A stretch of 15,374 nt of DNA from RGIG3009 sp045541305 (GTDB lineage: Bacteria; Bacillota; Clostridia; Oscillospirales; Acutalibacteraceae). The translations under genes and the position numbers were made by a program. The DNA lies in assembly GCA_045541305.1 (NCBI GenBank), contig JAZQIV010000050.1, positions 1 through 15,374 on the forward strand. Direction: 5' to 3'. The notes under the pieces were generated by a model. That model made no database searches. It saw only the letters and a list, made by a program, of their open reading frames with translations, and was not told the DNA's origin. Below are positions 7,209 through 13,927 of the stretch, piece by piece; position 1 is the first letter of the stretch; the number at the start of each line of letters is the position of its first letter.

Positions 7209-7937
7209 TTAATTATTATTCAATTTAAAATGCATATCATCCAAATCGGTTATAATCCCGCTGATGTCTTGTGTGGTGCAAATCCTAAAAGCAAAGCGCT
7301 TATTATATTTGCTACCGTCAAAAAGGAAAAATTGCTTTTTAGAATTTTTCAACATAAGTCGTCTAAGTGAACTTTCCGACTCGGATTGGTCTGAAATCAT
7401 TCCGTTCTCGTCTATGCCTTGAGCCGAAAAAAAGCAAATGTTTGCATAAAGATCAGATACGGTTTTTTCAGCAATACTTCCAACCAGTGAATACGAGTTT
7501 TCCACAGGTCTGCCGCCTGTCAGATAACAAATTATATGCTTTCCCTTTAATTTTTCGGCGATTAAAGTACTGTTAGTTATAACAGTTAAATTTTGTTCTT
7601 CCGAGATGTATTTTGTCATATGACTGACCGTTGAAGATGCATCAAGAAACACGACGTCACCATTGGTTATCAGTTTCGATGCCTTTTTTGCAAGTTTTTC
7701 TTTGACGGATGAATTGTTTTTGTTTCTTATCTCGAAAGGTACTTCTCGATTTTCGTGCTCGGGAATAGTTGCTCCACCATAACAGCGTGTAACGACTCCC
7801 GCCGTTTCCATTTCGGTCAAATCACGGCGAATAGTTATCGGCGCTACAAACAATTGTTTTGACAAGTAATTTATTGTGCAATATTTTCTATCTTTTATAA
7901 TTTTCAGAATAGCATCTTGTCGCTCTTTTTTGATCAT
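7209..7937 (-). CDS. DeoR/GlpR-family transcriptional regulator
   Basis: Sugar-phosphate-responsive repressor type, 242 residues, close to the 250 usual for the family. The winged helix-turn-helix is at 1-57 (ERQDAILKIIKD ... VAPITIRRDLTEME ... VVTRCYGGA). The DeoR C-terminal sensor domain follows, with FLDASST (97-103), ITNS (120-123), LTGGRP (139-144) and the FDGSKY motif containing K210, equivalent to the family DxSK ligand contact. FFSAQGID (169-176) replaces the usual F-G-A-DG form. The start has AAAGGA about 7 nt upstream. It diverges from the GpsA-like dehydrogenase with a 123-bp gap, so that gene is its most probable target. The effector is probably a phosphorylated sugar or polyol, by family knowledge only. 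Confidence 0.93.
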   Translation of the reverse strand: MIKKERQDAILKIIKDRKYCTINYLSKQLFVAPITIRRDLTEMETAGVVTRCYGGATIPEHENREVPFEIRNKNNSSVKEKLAKKASKLITNGDVVFLDASSTVSHMTKYISEEQNLTVITNSTLIAEKLKGKHIICYLTGGRPVENSYSLVGSIAEKTVSDLYANICFFSAQGIDENGMISDQSESESSLRRLMLKNSKKQFFLFDGSKYNKRFAFRICTTQDISGIITDLDDMHFKLNNN

Positions 7938-8001
7938 GTTTGTTCCTTTCTGTCCTTAAATCCGCTCAAAATTGTTCGATTATCAACTCTTTGGACGCTT
8001 G

Positions 8002-8030
8002 TTGACTAGCGAACGATCATTTTCTACAAT
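8002..8030 (+). promoter_or_regulatory. Promoter of the GpsA-like gene with operator-like repeat
   Basis: TTGACT (8002-8007), 17-bp spacer, TACAAT (8025-8030). An inverted repeat ATCATT-TTCTAC-AATGAT (8016-8033) covers the -10 box, a position where a bound repressor would block polymerase; the divergent DeoR-family protein is the obvious candidate. Confidence 0.65.
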
Positions 8031-8060
8031 GATAGCATAATCTTGAAAGGATGTCAAAGG

Positions 8061-9107
8061 ATGAAAACAATAACGATTATCGGTGCGGGTATGATGGGTT
8101 CCGCACTCGCTTTTCCCGCAAGAGAAAACGGTAATGAAGTTCGACTCGTGGGAACGCATTTGGACAGAGAGATTATTGATCATTGTCGCAAAACTGGACG
8201 CCATCTCAAATTCAACAACGATTTTCCCGAGGGGGTTCGATATTACCAGATCGAAGAATTGGAAAGCGCTATCCGCGGTGCCGATTTTATCATCTGTGGT
8301 GTCAGCAGCTTTGGAGTAGACTGGTTTAAGGATGAAATATTACCGAAGTTAGAAGAAAATGTACCGATTATCTCTGTCACCAAAGGACTTATGAATATGC
8401 CGGACGGCACCTTACTCACATATTTGGATCTATGGCAGGAGAAGTTGAATGAACTGGGCAAAAACATTCCTCTTAACGCTATCGGTGGTCCTTGCACCAG
8501 TTATGAGCTGGTTGCTCATGATCAAACCGAGGTATCCTTTTGCGGAAAGGATATCAATGTACTGCGAATGATAAAATCGGCCATGGCTACCGACTATTAT
8601 CATATTAGCCTGTCCACTGATATTGTAGGTGTAGAAAGTGCGGTAGCGCTCAAAAACGGGTATGCATTAGGCATTGCGCTTACCATCGGTTTAAATCAAA
8701 AAGAATTTGGCGTTGATAGCGAATTACATTTTAATTCTCAAGCAGCGGTTTTTGGACAATCAGTCAGAGAAATGTATAAACTTCTGAAATTGCAGGGTGC
8801 AGATGGCTTTGATAATCTCGTCCTTGGGGCCGGAGATTTATATGTAACGGTATACGGTGGTAGAACAAGACTTGTGGGTATTTTGCTTGGTCGCGGTTTA
8901 AACATTGATGAAGCAAGGGCTGAGCTCAAGGGGGTAACCCTTGAATCCCTTGTGGTTGCAGAACGTGTTGCAAAGGCGGTGAAGGTAAAAGCCGAAAAAG
9001 GTCTTGCGAACATAGAGGAATTTCCTTTACTGATGCACATTGAAGAAATCATTACACAGAAAAAAGCTGTTAATATCCCTTGGGAAAAATTCACGTTTGA
9101 AGAGTAA
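8061..9107 (+). CDS. NAD(P)-dependent glycerol-3-phosphate dehydrogenase-like enzyme
   Basis: Cytoplasmic oxidoreductase related to GpsA, which interconverts dihydroxyacetone phosphate and sn-glycerol 3-phosphate. The 348-residue product is slightly longer than typical GpsA (about 330). The Rossmann motif IIGAGMMG is at 6-13, VTKGL places K108, ALKNGYALGIAL gives the probable catalytic K198, and GAGDLYVTVYGGRTRLVG is at 256-273. Two features are unlike housekeeping GpsA: the segment after beta-2 reads VRLVGTHLD instead of the common LW-R form, and the usual RN pair near the substrate phosphate reads R268-T269. It may therefore be a paralogue with another substrate, so I withhold the symbol. 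ATG 8061 is supported by GAAAGGA (8045-8051). A divergent DeoR-type regulator and a private terminator make it a single-gene unit. Confidence 0.85.
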   Translation: MKTITIIGAGMMGSALAFPARENGNEVRLVGTHLDREIIDHCRKTGRHLKFNNDFPEGVRYYQIEELESAIRGADFIICGVSSFGVDWFKDEILPKLEENVPIISVTKGLMNMPDGTLLTYLDLWQEKLNELGKNIPLNAIGGPCTSYELVAHDQTEVSFCGKDINVLRMIKSAMATDYYHISLSTDIVGVESAVALKNGYALGIALTIGLNQKEFGVDSELHFNSQAAVFGQSVREMYKLLKLQGADGFDNLVLGAGDLYVTVYGGRTRLVGILLGRGLNIDEARAELKGVTLESLVVAERVAKAVKVKAEKGLANIEEFPLLMHIEEIITQKKAVNIPWEKFTFEE

Positions 9108-9112
9108 AAGCG

Positions 9113-9141
9113 AAAGCGAGGTGAAATTCACCTCGCTTTTT
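9113..9141 (+). terminator. Intrinsic terminator after the GpsA-like gene
   Basis: GCGAGGTG (9116-9123) pairs with CACCTCGC (9129-9136) around a 5-nt loop, followed by five T. It begins a few bases after the stop codon. Confidence 0.9.
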
Positions 9142-9345
9142 CTAATGTATAGGTCAAATATATGTGCTTTCCAGGATACTTTATTGGTGCATTACAATTA
9201 ATTTTTGAAGAAGATACCTCTTTTTGAATGATTATTTAAAACGAAGCAGAAATAGGATATTTAAATCTATTAACAGTGGATTGACCAGGTTTGATGTGGG
9301 TGTGAGGGCCTTCTTGTTCGAGCTTTGTGTTTTCATACAGTGCCA

Positions 9346-10155
9346 TCACTTTTTATACTCTGATGGTAAGAATCCCATTACACGCTTAAAGATTTTGGAA
9401 AAAAAAGACATATTGGTAAACCCGCTCATACTCGCGGCTTCAGCCACGGAGGCACCATTCAAAATGTAATCAAGTGCCTTTTTGCACCGATAACTGTTGA
9501 TGTAAGCGATAATGGTCTGGTTGGTAACGTTCTTAAATTTGCGTGATAACGCGTGCGGATTGACAAACACATTTTTTGCTATATCTTCCAACGATAGCTT
9601 TTTATCGTAATTCGCTTTAATGTATTTTATTGTGCTTTTAACAACCTCAAAATCCGCATTTTTAATCGGCTGTACACACTCAACCTCAATGTGCTTCTCG
9701 CGCAGTTCAATCAAAATATCCAAAATGATCCGTATCAGTTTTGCCTCACGGCACACCATGTTTTTGTCTTTATATATACCACTTAACTCTTGGATGAGTT
9801 CATTAAGTCGCTCACTTCGTATTTTGTGCGCAAAACGTAATGATATCGGATCTAGGTGGACCGATTGGCAAAACTGTGTGTCAATAATCAAACAGGCGCA
9901 CCGAAGTTTTTTCGGTGAGTCGGTATAGTGCAGTACGGTGGAGTTCACGACCACAATGTCGCCCTGTTCAAAAGGCAGAAATTTCTCATCCAGCATAACA
10001 GTTCCCTTACCGTAGGTACATAATTGCAATTCTAAGTTGTCGTGCCAATTTGGCTTGCGATTGTAATTCACTGGGGTAAGCACAAGATCAGGAATAAAAG
10101 TGAACGGCAGCCCCTCCGGATTGCGTATGTGTTCCTCGTATCGTATCTCCTGCAT
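9346..10155 (-). CDS. AraC-family transcriptional regulator with cupin sensor
   Basis: Transcription factor of 269 residues. The N-terminal half is a cupin-like ligand domain (about 15-100) with NWHDNLELQL (37-46), GKGTVMLDEKFLPFEQGDIV and NSTVLHYTDS. The C-terminal AraC domain has two helix-turn-helix units: KLSLEDIAKNVFVNPHALSR (186-205) and SVAEAASMSGFTNMSFFSKI (236-255), ending in the classic GFLPSEYKK. I start at ATG 10155, 10 nt after AGGA; a TTG at 10161 is possible but its spacing is only 4 nt. It diverges from the DMT-type transporter gene; the -35 boxes of the two promoters are three bases apart, so it probably controls that transporter and perhaps the SGNH gene downstream. The ligand is unknown; such cupin domains often bind sugars. 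Confidence 0.93.
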   Translation of the reverse strand: MQEIRYEEHIRNPEGLPFTFIPDLVLTPVNYNRKPNWHDNLELQLCTYGKGTVMLDEKFLPFEQGDIVVVNSTVLHYTDSPKKLRCACLIIDTQFCQSVHLDPISLRFAHKIRSERLNELIQELSGIYKDKNMVCREAKLIRIILDILIELREKHIEVECVQPIKNADFEVVKSTIKYIKANYDKKLSLEDIAKNVFVNPHALSRKFKNVTNQTIIAYINSYRCKKALDYILNGASVAEAASMSGFTNMSFFSKIFKRVMGFLPSEYKK

Positions 10156-10198
10156 TTTCAACCCATCCTGTTGTTAAAATAGTGTTAATTTTTGCACG

Positions 10199-10226
10199 AT
10201 TTCTGTCATTGCTTTTTTACAGAATT
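10199..10226. repeat. Inverted repeat in the AraC gene leader
   Basis: ATTTCTGT (10199-10206) and ACAGAATT (10219-10226) are inverted copies matching at 7 of 8 bases, 12 bp apart. They lie between the regulator's promoter and its start codon and could be an autoregulatory site or an RNA hairpin. Confidence 0.35.
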
Positions 10227-10240
10227 CTGCTTATACTTTG

Positions 10241-10269
10241 ATTATACGTAAGTTTCTTTGTAAAGTCAA
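10241..10269 (-). promoter_or_regulatory. Near-consensus sigma-A promoter of the first AraC gene
   Basis: On the minus strand, TTGACT (10269-10264), 17-bp spacer, TATAAT (10246-10241). Initiation near 10234 leaves a leader of roughly 80 nt before the start codon at 10155. Confidence 0.75.
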
Positions 10270-10272
10270 CCG

Positions 10273-10301
10273 ATTACAAAGGATATTTGTTTTGGTAAAA
10301 T
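10273..10301 (+). promoter_or_regulatory. Weak promoter of the DMT transporter gene
   Basis: ATTACA (10273-10278), 17-bp spacer, TAAAAT (10296-10301) preceded by TGG. The -35 is a 4/6 match, which fits a promoter needing an activator such as the divergent AraC-type protein. Confidence 0.45.
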
Positions 10302-10333
10302 AGTATTAAAGAGAAAAGGGGATAACATTCACT

Positions 10334-11182
10334 ATGGATGCATTTTTGCTTTTACCTATCATCTTTGGAAGCGCCGGCCAAAATATTGCAAAAAAAGCGT
10401 ACAGCAAAAAATGTGATGGCGTTGGTGTGTATTTCTTTTCTGTGATGACAAGCATCGGTGCTCTGACGTTTTTTGCTTTTACATCGGCAGGGTTTTCGCC
10501 GGTGACGGCGCTGCTTCCTTACTCGGTTGCGTTTGCCTTATGCTATATAATTACTATAGTTTGCAGCACAAAGGCGATGTCCTGCGGACCCTTGTCTTTG
10601 TCCTCGCTGGTGATTTCGTACTCGTTGATGTTACCGACATTCTATGGATTAATATTTCTTAAAGATTCTGTCGAGATTGGACTTGTTCCCGGCATTCTTT
10701 TGCTTGTTGTATCGCTTATCTTTATCAATAAGAAAAACGATAGTAAAAACATAAGCGCCAAATGGTTGTTCTTAATTTTCCTTGCCTTTTTGGGTAATGG
10801 GACTTGCTCAATTATCCAAAAAATGCAACAGATCCGTTTTGAGGCTACGCTCAAGAACGAGTTTATGATCATAGCCTTGTTGATGGTTGCTGTCGCATCC
10901 TTCCTTTTGTCACTGAAAAGAGAAAAACAACATATCAAAATGTGTGTCCAAAAAGGATGGGGGCCGGCATTGCTATGCGGGCTTATGAATGGTTTTGTCA
11001 ATTCGTTCGTGATGTTGTTATACTCACGATTGCCGCTCTCGTACATTTTTCCCATCATTTCGTCGGGTAGCATCATCGTGGCCTTCTTTGTTTCTCGCTT
11101 TATCTACAAAGAACATTTGACACGGATGCAACTTCTAGGATTTATTTTAGGTATTTGCTCTGTTATCTGCCTAAACCTATAA
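10334..11182 (+). CDS. DMT/EamA-type small-molecule transporter
   Basis: Integral membrane protein of 282 residues with about ten hydrophobic helices in two halves, the layout of the drug/metabolite transporter superfamily. It begins MDAFLLLPIIFGSAGQNIAKK. Helix-like stretches include YFFSVMTSIGALTFFAF, LVPGILLLVVSLIFI, FMIIALLMVAVASFLLSL and the C-terminal LLGFILGICSVICL. The second half carries the EamA-like pattern LSYIFPIISSGSIIVAFFVSRFIYKEHLT. Direction and substrate cannot be told; DMT members export or import amino acids, sugars or their derivatives. The Shine-Dalgarno AAAGGGG lies 12 nt upstream, longer than ideal. The tandem SGNH gene follows after 135 bp on the same strand with no terminator, suggesting a shared message. 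Confidence 0.85.
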   Translation: MDAFLLLPIIFGSAGQNIAKKAYSKKCDGVGVYFFSVMTSIGALTFFAFTSAGFSPVTALLPYSVAFALCYIITIVCSTKAMSCGPLSLSSLVISYSLMLPTFYGLIFLKDSVEIGLVPGILLLVVSLIFINKKNDSKNISAKWLFLIFLAFLGNGTCSIIQKMQQIRFEATLKNEFMIIALLMVAVASFLLSLKREKQHIKMCVQKGWGPALLCGLMNGFVNSFVMLLYSRLPLSYIFPIISSGSIIVAFFVSRFIYKEHLTRMQLLGFILGICSVICLNL

Positions 11183-11314
11183 CACAACACTTTATACAGA
11201 GTGGTTTTTGTTAATCCACATGCTGAACGTATGGTTTCGATGGTGATGTTCATTTGTACAGGCGCAATGGTGGTATTATCGAAACTGTATAGAGATCAAA
11301 AAGGATGGTGTTGA
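11183..11314 (+). other. Open stretch in frame with the transporter, possible remnant
   Basis: After the transporter's TAA the same frame stays open for 43 codons to a TGA at 11312-11314. It includes the hydrophobic stretch MVSMVMFICTGAMVVLSKLY, which resembles a C-terminal membrane helix, then RDQKGW. It has no start codon with a Shine-Dalgarno. It could be a decayed extension of the transporter, the tail of a lost gene, or chance. Confidence 0.25.
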
Positions 11315-11317
11315 ATT

Positions 11318-12847
11318 ATGAAAAACGCTGAGTTTGTTTTTATTGATAGTCCATCACATGAGCCCTCTCGGCATCATCGGGCGTTCTCAGCACCGGAGGC
11401 TTCTGTTCTAAGCGGCAAGAGCGCGATCTTTGTGGGTGACAGCATTATAGCAGGTGGACGTGACAATATCGACGGCGCTAATCCTGCCGATGGTCTAGGC
11501 TGGGGATATCGTATCCGCGAACAATACGGAATGACAGTGGATATCGCTGCACAGTCGGGGCAAGCCATGTCTGTAGTGCGCGATACCTACACGAGCCCAA
11601 TTTATAAACAGTTAGAGAAGAAGAAGGATAATTGTTACGATTATGTTATTTTGCAAGGTGGTTTCAACGACATTTACGGAAATGAGTATTCTGCCGAAAA
11701 GGAGACGGCTCCGCTCGGTGTAATAAGTAGCTCGTATGACATTTCCGACTTCGATCTCCGTACTTTTTCGAGTGCGTTGGAGCATCTGCTGTGTTATGCG
11801 ACCACTTTATTTCCGCAAGCGAAGATAGGATTTGTTATTACCCACGAAACACCGTATTCCAAACGCGGTAACGGCACGAATGATCGTAATACGACTAAAC
11901 GGTATTTTGATCAAGCTAAAAAGATTTGCGATAAATGGAATGTACCATATCTGGATTTCTATGACGGCAAGGCGGCGGATGGAACCAAGTATTTTGACAT
12001 CTTTTATTCTGAGGGTAGATCACTCGTGCCGCAGTATCCCAATGGTATTTATGCTATGGATATACTTCAGCACCTAAAAGATGATATCCACCCTAATAAA
12101 GCGGGGTATGATGCCACCTATACATATATGGCACAATGGATGGAAACACTTCCGAACTATTCGAAACCGTTGGCTACTTCTTTTCTGCGCGGTAAAGCGG
12201 CACTATTCGCGGGCGACAGCATCACCTGTGGTTTTCTGGACTCCGCGCCCGATCCGCGTTCATGGGCCTATCGTCTGCAGAGGGACTACGGAATGATCGT
12301 CACCAACAACGGCAAGAATGGGCACTCACTGTCTGACGTGCGCGACTATTCCGCTGCGGGCGGTGAGGATAAACGCCTGCACAAAAATTGTTTCGATAAC
12401 AGCACGTATGACTATGTTATTCTGCATGGTGGTGTTAACGATGTTATGGATTCTGTACCTATTGGTACTATCACAGATTCGAAGAATCCAACCGATTATA
12501 ATCCTAATTCTTTTGCGGGCGGTCTTGAGCGCTATTTCTACGAGGCGACAACACGGTATCCTTCGGCGCGTATCGGCTTTATAATAAATTTTAAAACGCC
12601 AATCTCAACATGGGGCGGCAACACGAAGAATGCGGACGCCTATTGGTCGATAGCACGTGATATCTGTAATAAGTGGGGGATTCCGTTTCTCGACCTGTAT
12701 GAAGACAGTTATAGCATAGATGTTCTGAAGGCAAATACCACCGCCTGCCTTACGGATACTTTGCATCTTAATGCGGCGGGCTACGATATCATTACTCCAC
12801 ATATTGCACAGTGGATGGCGACTCTTGACACATACTGTGCGAAGTGA
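11318..12847 (+). CDS. Tandem two-domain SGNH/GDSL hydrolase
   Basis: A 509-residue protein made of two consecutive SGNH-hydrolase domains, each with the full catalytic block set. Domain 1 (about 34-278): GDS with S42, G81, GGFND with N117, and DDIH with D255 and H258. Domain 2 (about 292-503): GDS with S301, G332/G335, GGVND with N374, and DTLH with D480 and H483. The domains resemble one another closely (YDYVILQGGFND against YDYVILHGGVND; both end xGYD...AQWM-TL), so the gene arose by internal duplication. No signal peptide is visible, suggesting cytoplasmic action. SGNH enzymes hydrolyse esters, commonly acetyl groups on carbohydrates; removing acetyl groups from an imported sugar acid would suit its neighbours but is inference. 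GGTG at 11307-11310 is a modest ribosome binding site. Confidence 0.9.
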   Translation: MKNAEFVFIDSPSHEPSRHHRAFSAPEASVLSGKSAIFVGDSIIAGGRDNIDGANPADGLGWGYRIREQYGMTVDIAAQSGQAMSVVRDTYTSPIYKQLEKKKDNCYDYVILQGGFNDIYGNEYSAEKETAPLGVISSSYDISDFDLRTFSSALEHLLCYATTLFPQAKIGFVITHETPYSKRGNGTNDRNTTKRYFDQAKKICDKWNVPYLDFYDGKAADGTKYFDIFYSEGRSLVPQYPNGIYAMDILQHLKDDIHPNKAGYDATYTYMAQWMETLPNYSKPLATSFLRGKAALFAGDSITCGFLDSAPDPRSWAYRLQRDYGMIVTNNGKNGHSLSDVRDYSAAGGEDKRLHKNCFDNSTYDYVILHGGVNDVMDSVPIGTITDSKNPTDYNPNSFAGGLERYFYEATTRYPSARIGFIINFKTPISTWGGNTKNADAYWSIARDICNKWGIPFLDLYEDSYSIDVLKANTTACLTDTLHLNAAGYDIITPHIAQWMATLDTYCAK

Positions 12848-12962
12848 ACCCCATGCTTGATGACGCAGACGGTACGGTGTGTTACAGCGCTAAGAAGAAT
12901 GGCTAGAATTTATAAGAAATACTTGTTACTTTGTTGATAACTATAGCGTTGCAAGAACTTGG

Positions 12963-13757
12963 TCATCCGTCTGTCTGATTGTGGAATAGTTGTAGTGCCT
13001 CGTACTGTGTTTTACGCTTACGGTTTATCCGGTAAAAGCTTTGAACATTACTGAATCCATGGCTTAGGATGGCGTTCGTTTTGTTTGCGTTGGATGTTGA
13101 TATTTCCGTCAAAGCCCTTTCATAACGCAAGTTATTGATATACTCAAGGAAACTACAATGAAAATTCTCCTTGAAAATACGGGAAAAATATGTTGGCGAA
13201 TATCCGAATTCTTGCGCTATGCTATCACGAGTTATTGGCTTATTGTAATTGTTGTCAATATAAAGCAGTATTTCTTCGAAACGTTTGTAGCCGCCTTTGT
13301 TTTCATCCTTACAATAGCCGTAATGACTTATGATTTTTCCTAAAATCAAGCCAATATATCCTTGTCGCTCAAGAGTATTGAGGCTGTTTTGATTTTCCAT
13401 TATTCGAGTTAGCAGTTCAAAAATCTCTAAATTAATTTCCTTGTTGAGTAAAAAATTCTGAAGCGGCGCTTTGATCAAACTTGAAAACGCCTGATATTCA
13501 AAGGGGCGGATTGTGAAAAGAATATGTTCACCTTTGTTTTGCGAATAGCATTGATGTAATTCGTACGGGTTACAAAAATAAATGTCTCCTTTTGTTAATG
13601 TGTGCATTCTATTGTTGATCGTTATCTCGTGGCTTTCGCTTAATATATACGACATTTCCATCTCACCGTGAAAATGTGTTTGACAACCGGTATTATTTAG
13701 CGTTTTACAAAGAATTTGATGCTTCCGTTTATTGTACACCTCAAAATATCCAATCAT
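12963..13757 (-). CDS. Second AraC-family regulator
   Basis: 264-residue transcription factor with an N-terminal cupin-like part (about 20-85: HFHGEMEMSYIL, LTKGDIYFCNPYELHQC) and a C-terminal AraC DNA-binding region. The first helix-turn-helix, PITRDSIAQEFGYSPTYFSR (174-193), is canonical. The second unit reaches HGFSNVQSFYRINRKRKTQY, but the expected ending with G-x-(S/T)-P-x-E-Y-R is absent; the protein ends in QYEALQLFHNQTDG instead. No simple frameshift restores the standard tail. GAGGTGA precedes the ATG by about 6 nt. It diverges from the DapA/NanA-type aldolase gene over 170 bp, so that gene is the likely target. It shares little residue-level similarity with the first AraC protein. 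Confidence 0.9.
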   Translation of the reverse strand: MIGYFEVYNKRKHQILCKTLNNTGCQTHFHGEMEMSYILSESHEITINNRMHTLTKGDIYFCNPYELHQCYSQNKGEHILFTIRPFEYQAFSSLIKAPLQNFLLNKEINLEIFELLTRIMENQNSLNTLERQGYIGLILGKIISHYGYCKDENKGGYKRFEEILLYIDNNYNKPITRDSIAQEFGYSPTYFSRIFKENFHCSFLEYINNLRYERALTEISTSNANKTNAILSHGFSNVQSFYRINRKRKTQYEALQLFHNQTDG

Positions 13758-13796
13758 TCTATATCACCTCGCCGAAAAATATGTATGTAGTGTATC

Positions 13797-13816
13797 ACAA
13801 AATCATACAAAATGAA
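13797..13816. repeat. Tandem 10-bp direct repeat in the AraC/aldolase intergenic region
   Basis: ACAAAATCAT (13797-13806) is followed immediately by ACAAAATGAA (13807-13816), matching at 8 of 10 bases and one helical turn apart. AraC-type proteins often use direct repeats, so this is a candidate operator near the regulator's own promoter. Confidence 0.35.
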
Positions 13817-13834
13817 ATAGAATAAACACATTTT

Positions 13835-13865
13835 TTGATGAAATTATTATTTTTACTCGTATAAT
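13835..13865 (+). promoter_or_regulatory. Possible promoter of the aldolase gene
   Basis: A perfect TATAAT (13860-13865) with TTGATG (13835-13840) upstream at a long 19-bp spacing. The poor spacing is consistent with activator dependence. In the leader that follows, TAAGAC (13874-13879) and GTCTTA (13887-13892) form an inverted repeat, next to the palindrome ATAAGCTTAT (13892-13901). Confidence 0.5.
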
Positions 13866-13927
13866 TGAGAGTGTAAGACGGCAATAGTCTTATAAGCTTA
13901 TCATAAAAAGCAAAGGAGAACTGTATT

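Noticed and set aside
9224..9469. 81-codon plus-strand frame starting downstream of the GpsA-like terminator
   Set aside because: Its last half is antisense to the conserved C-terminal AraC domain, and no Shine-Dalgarno precedes it.
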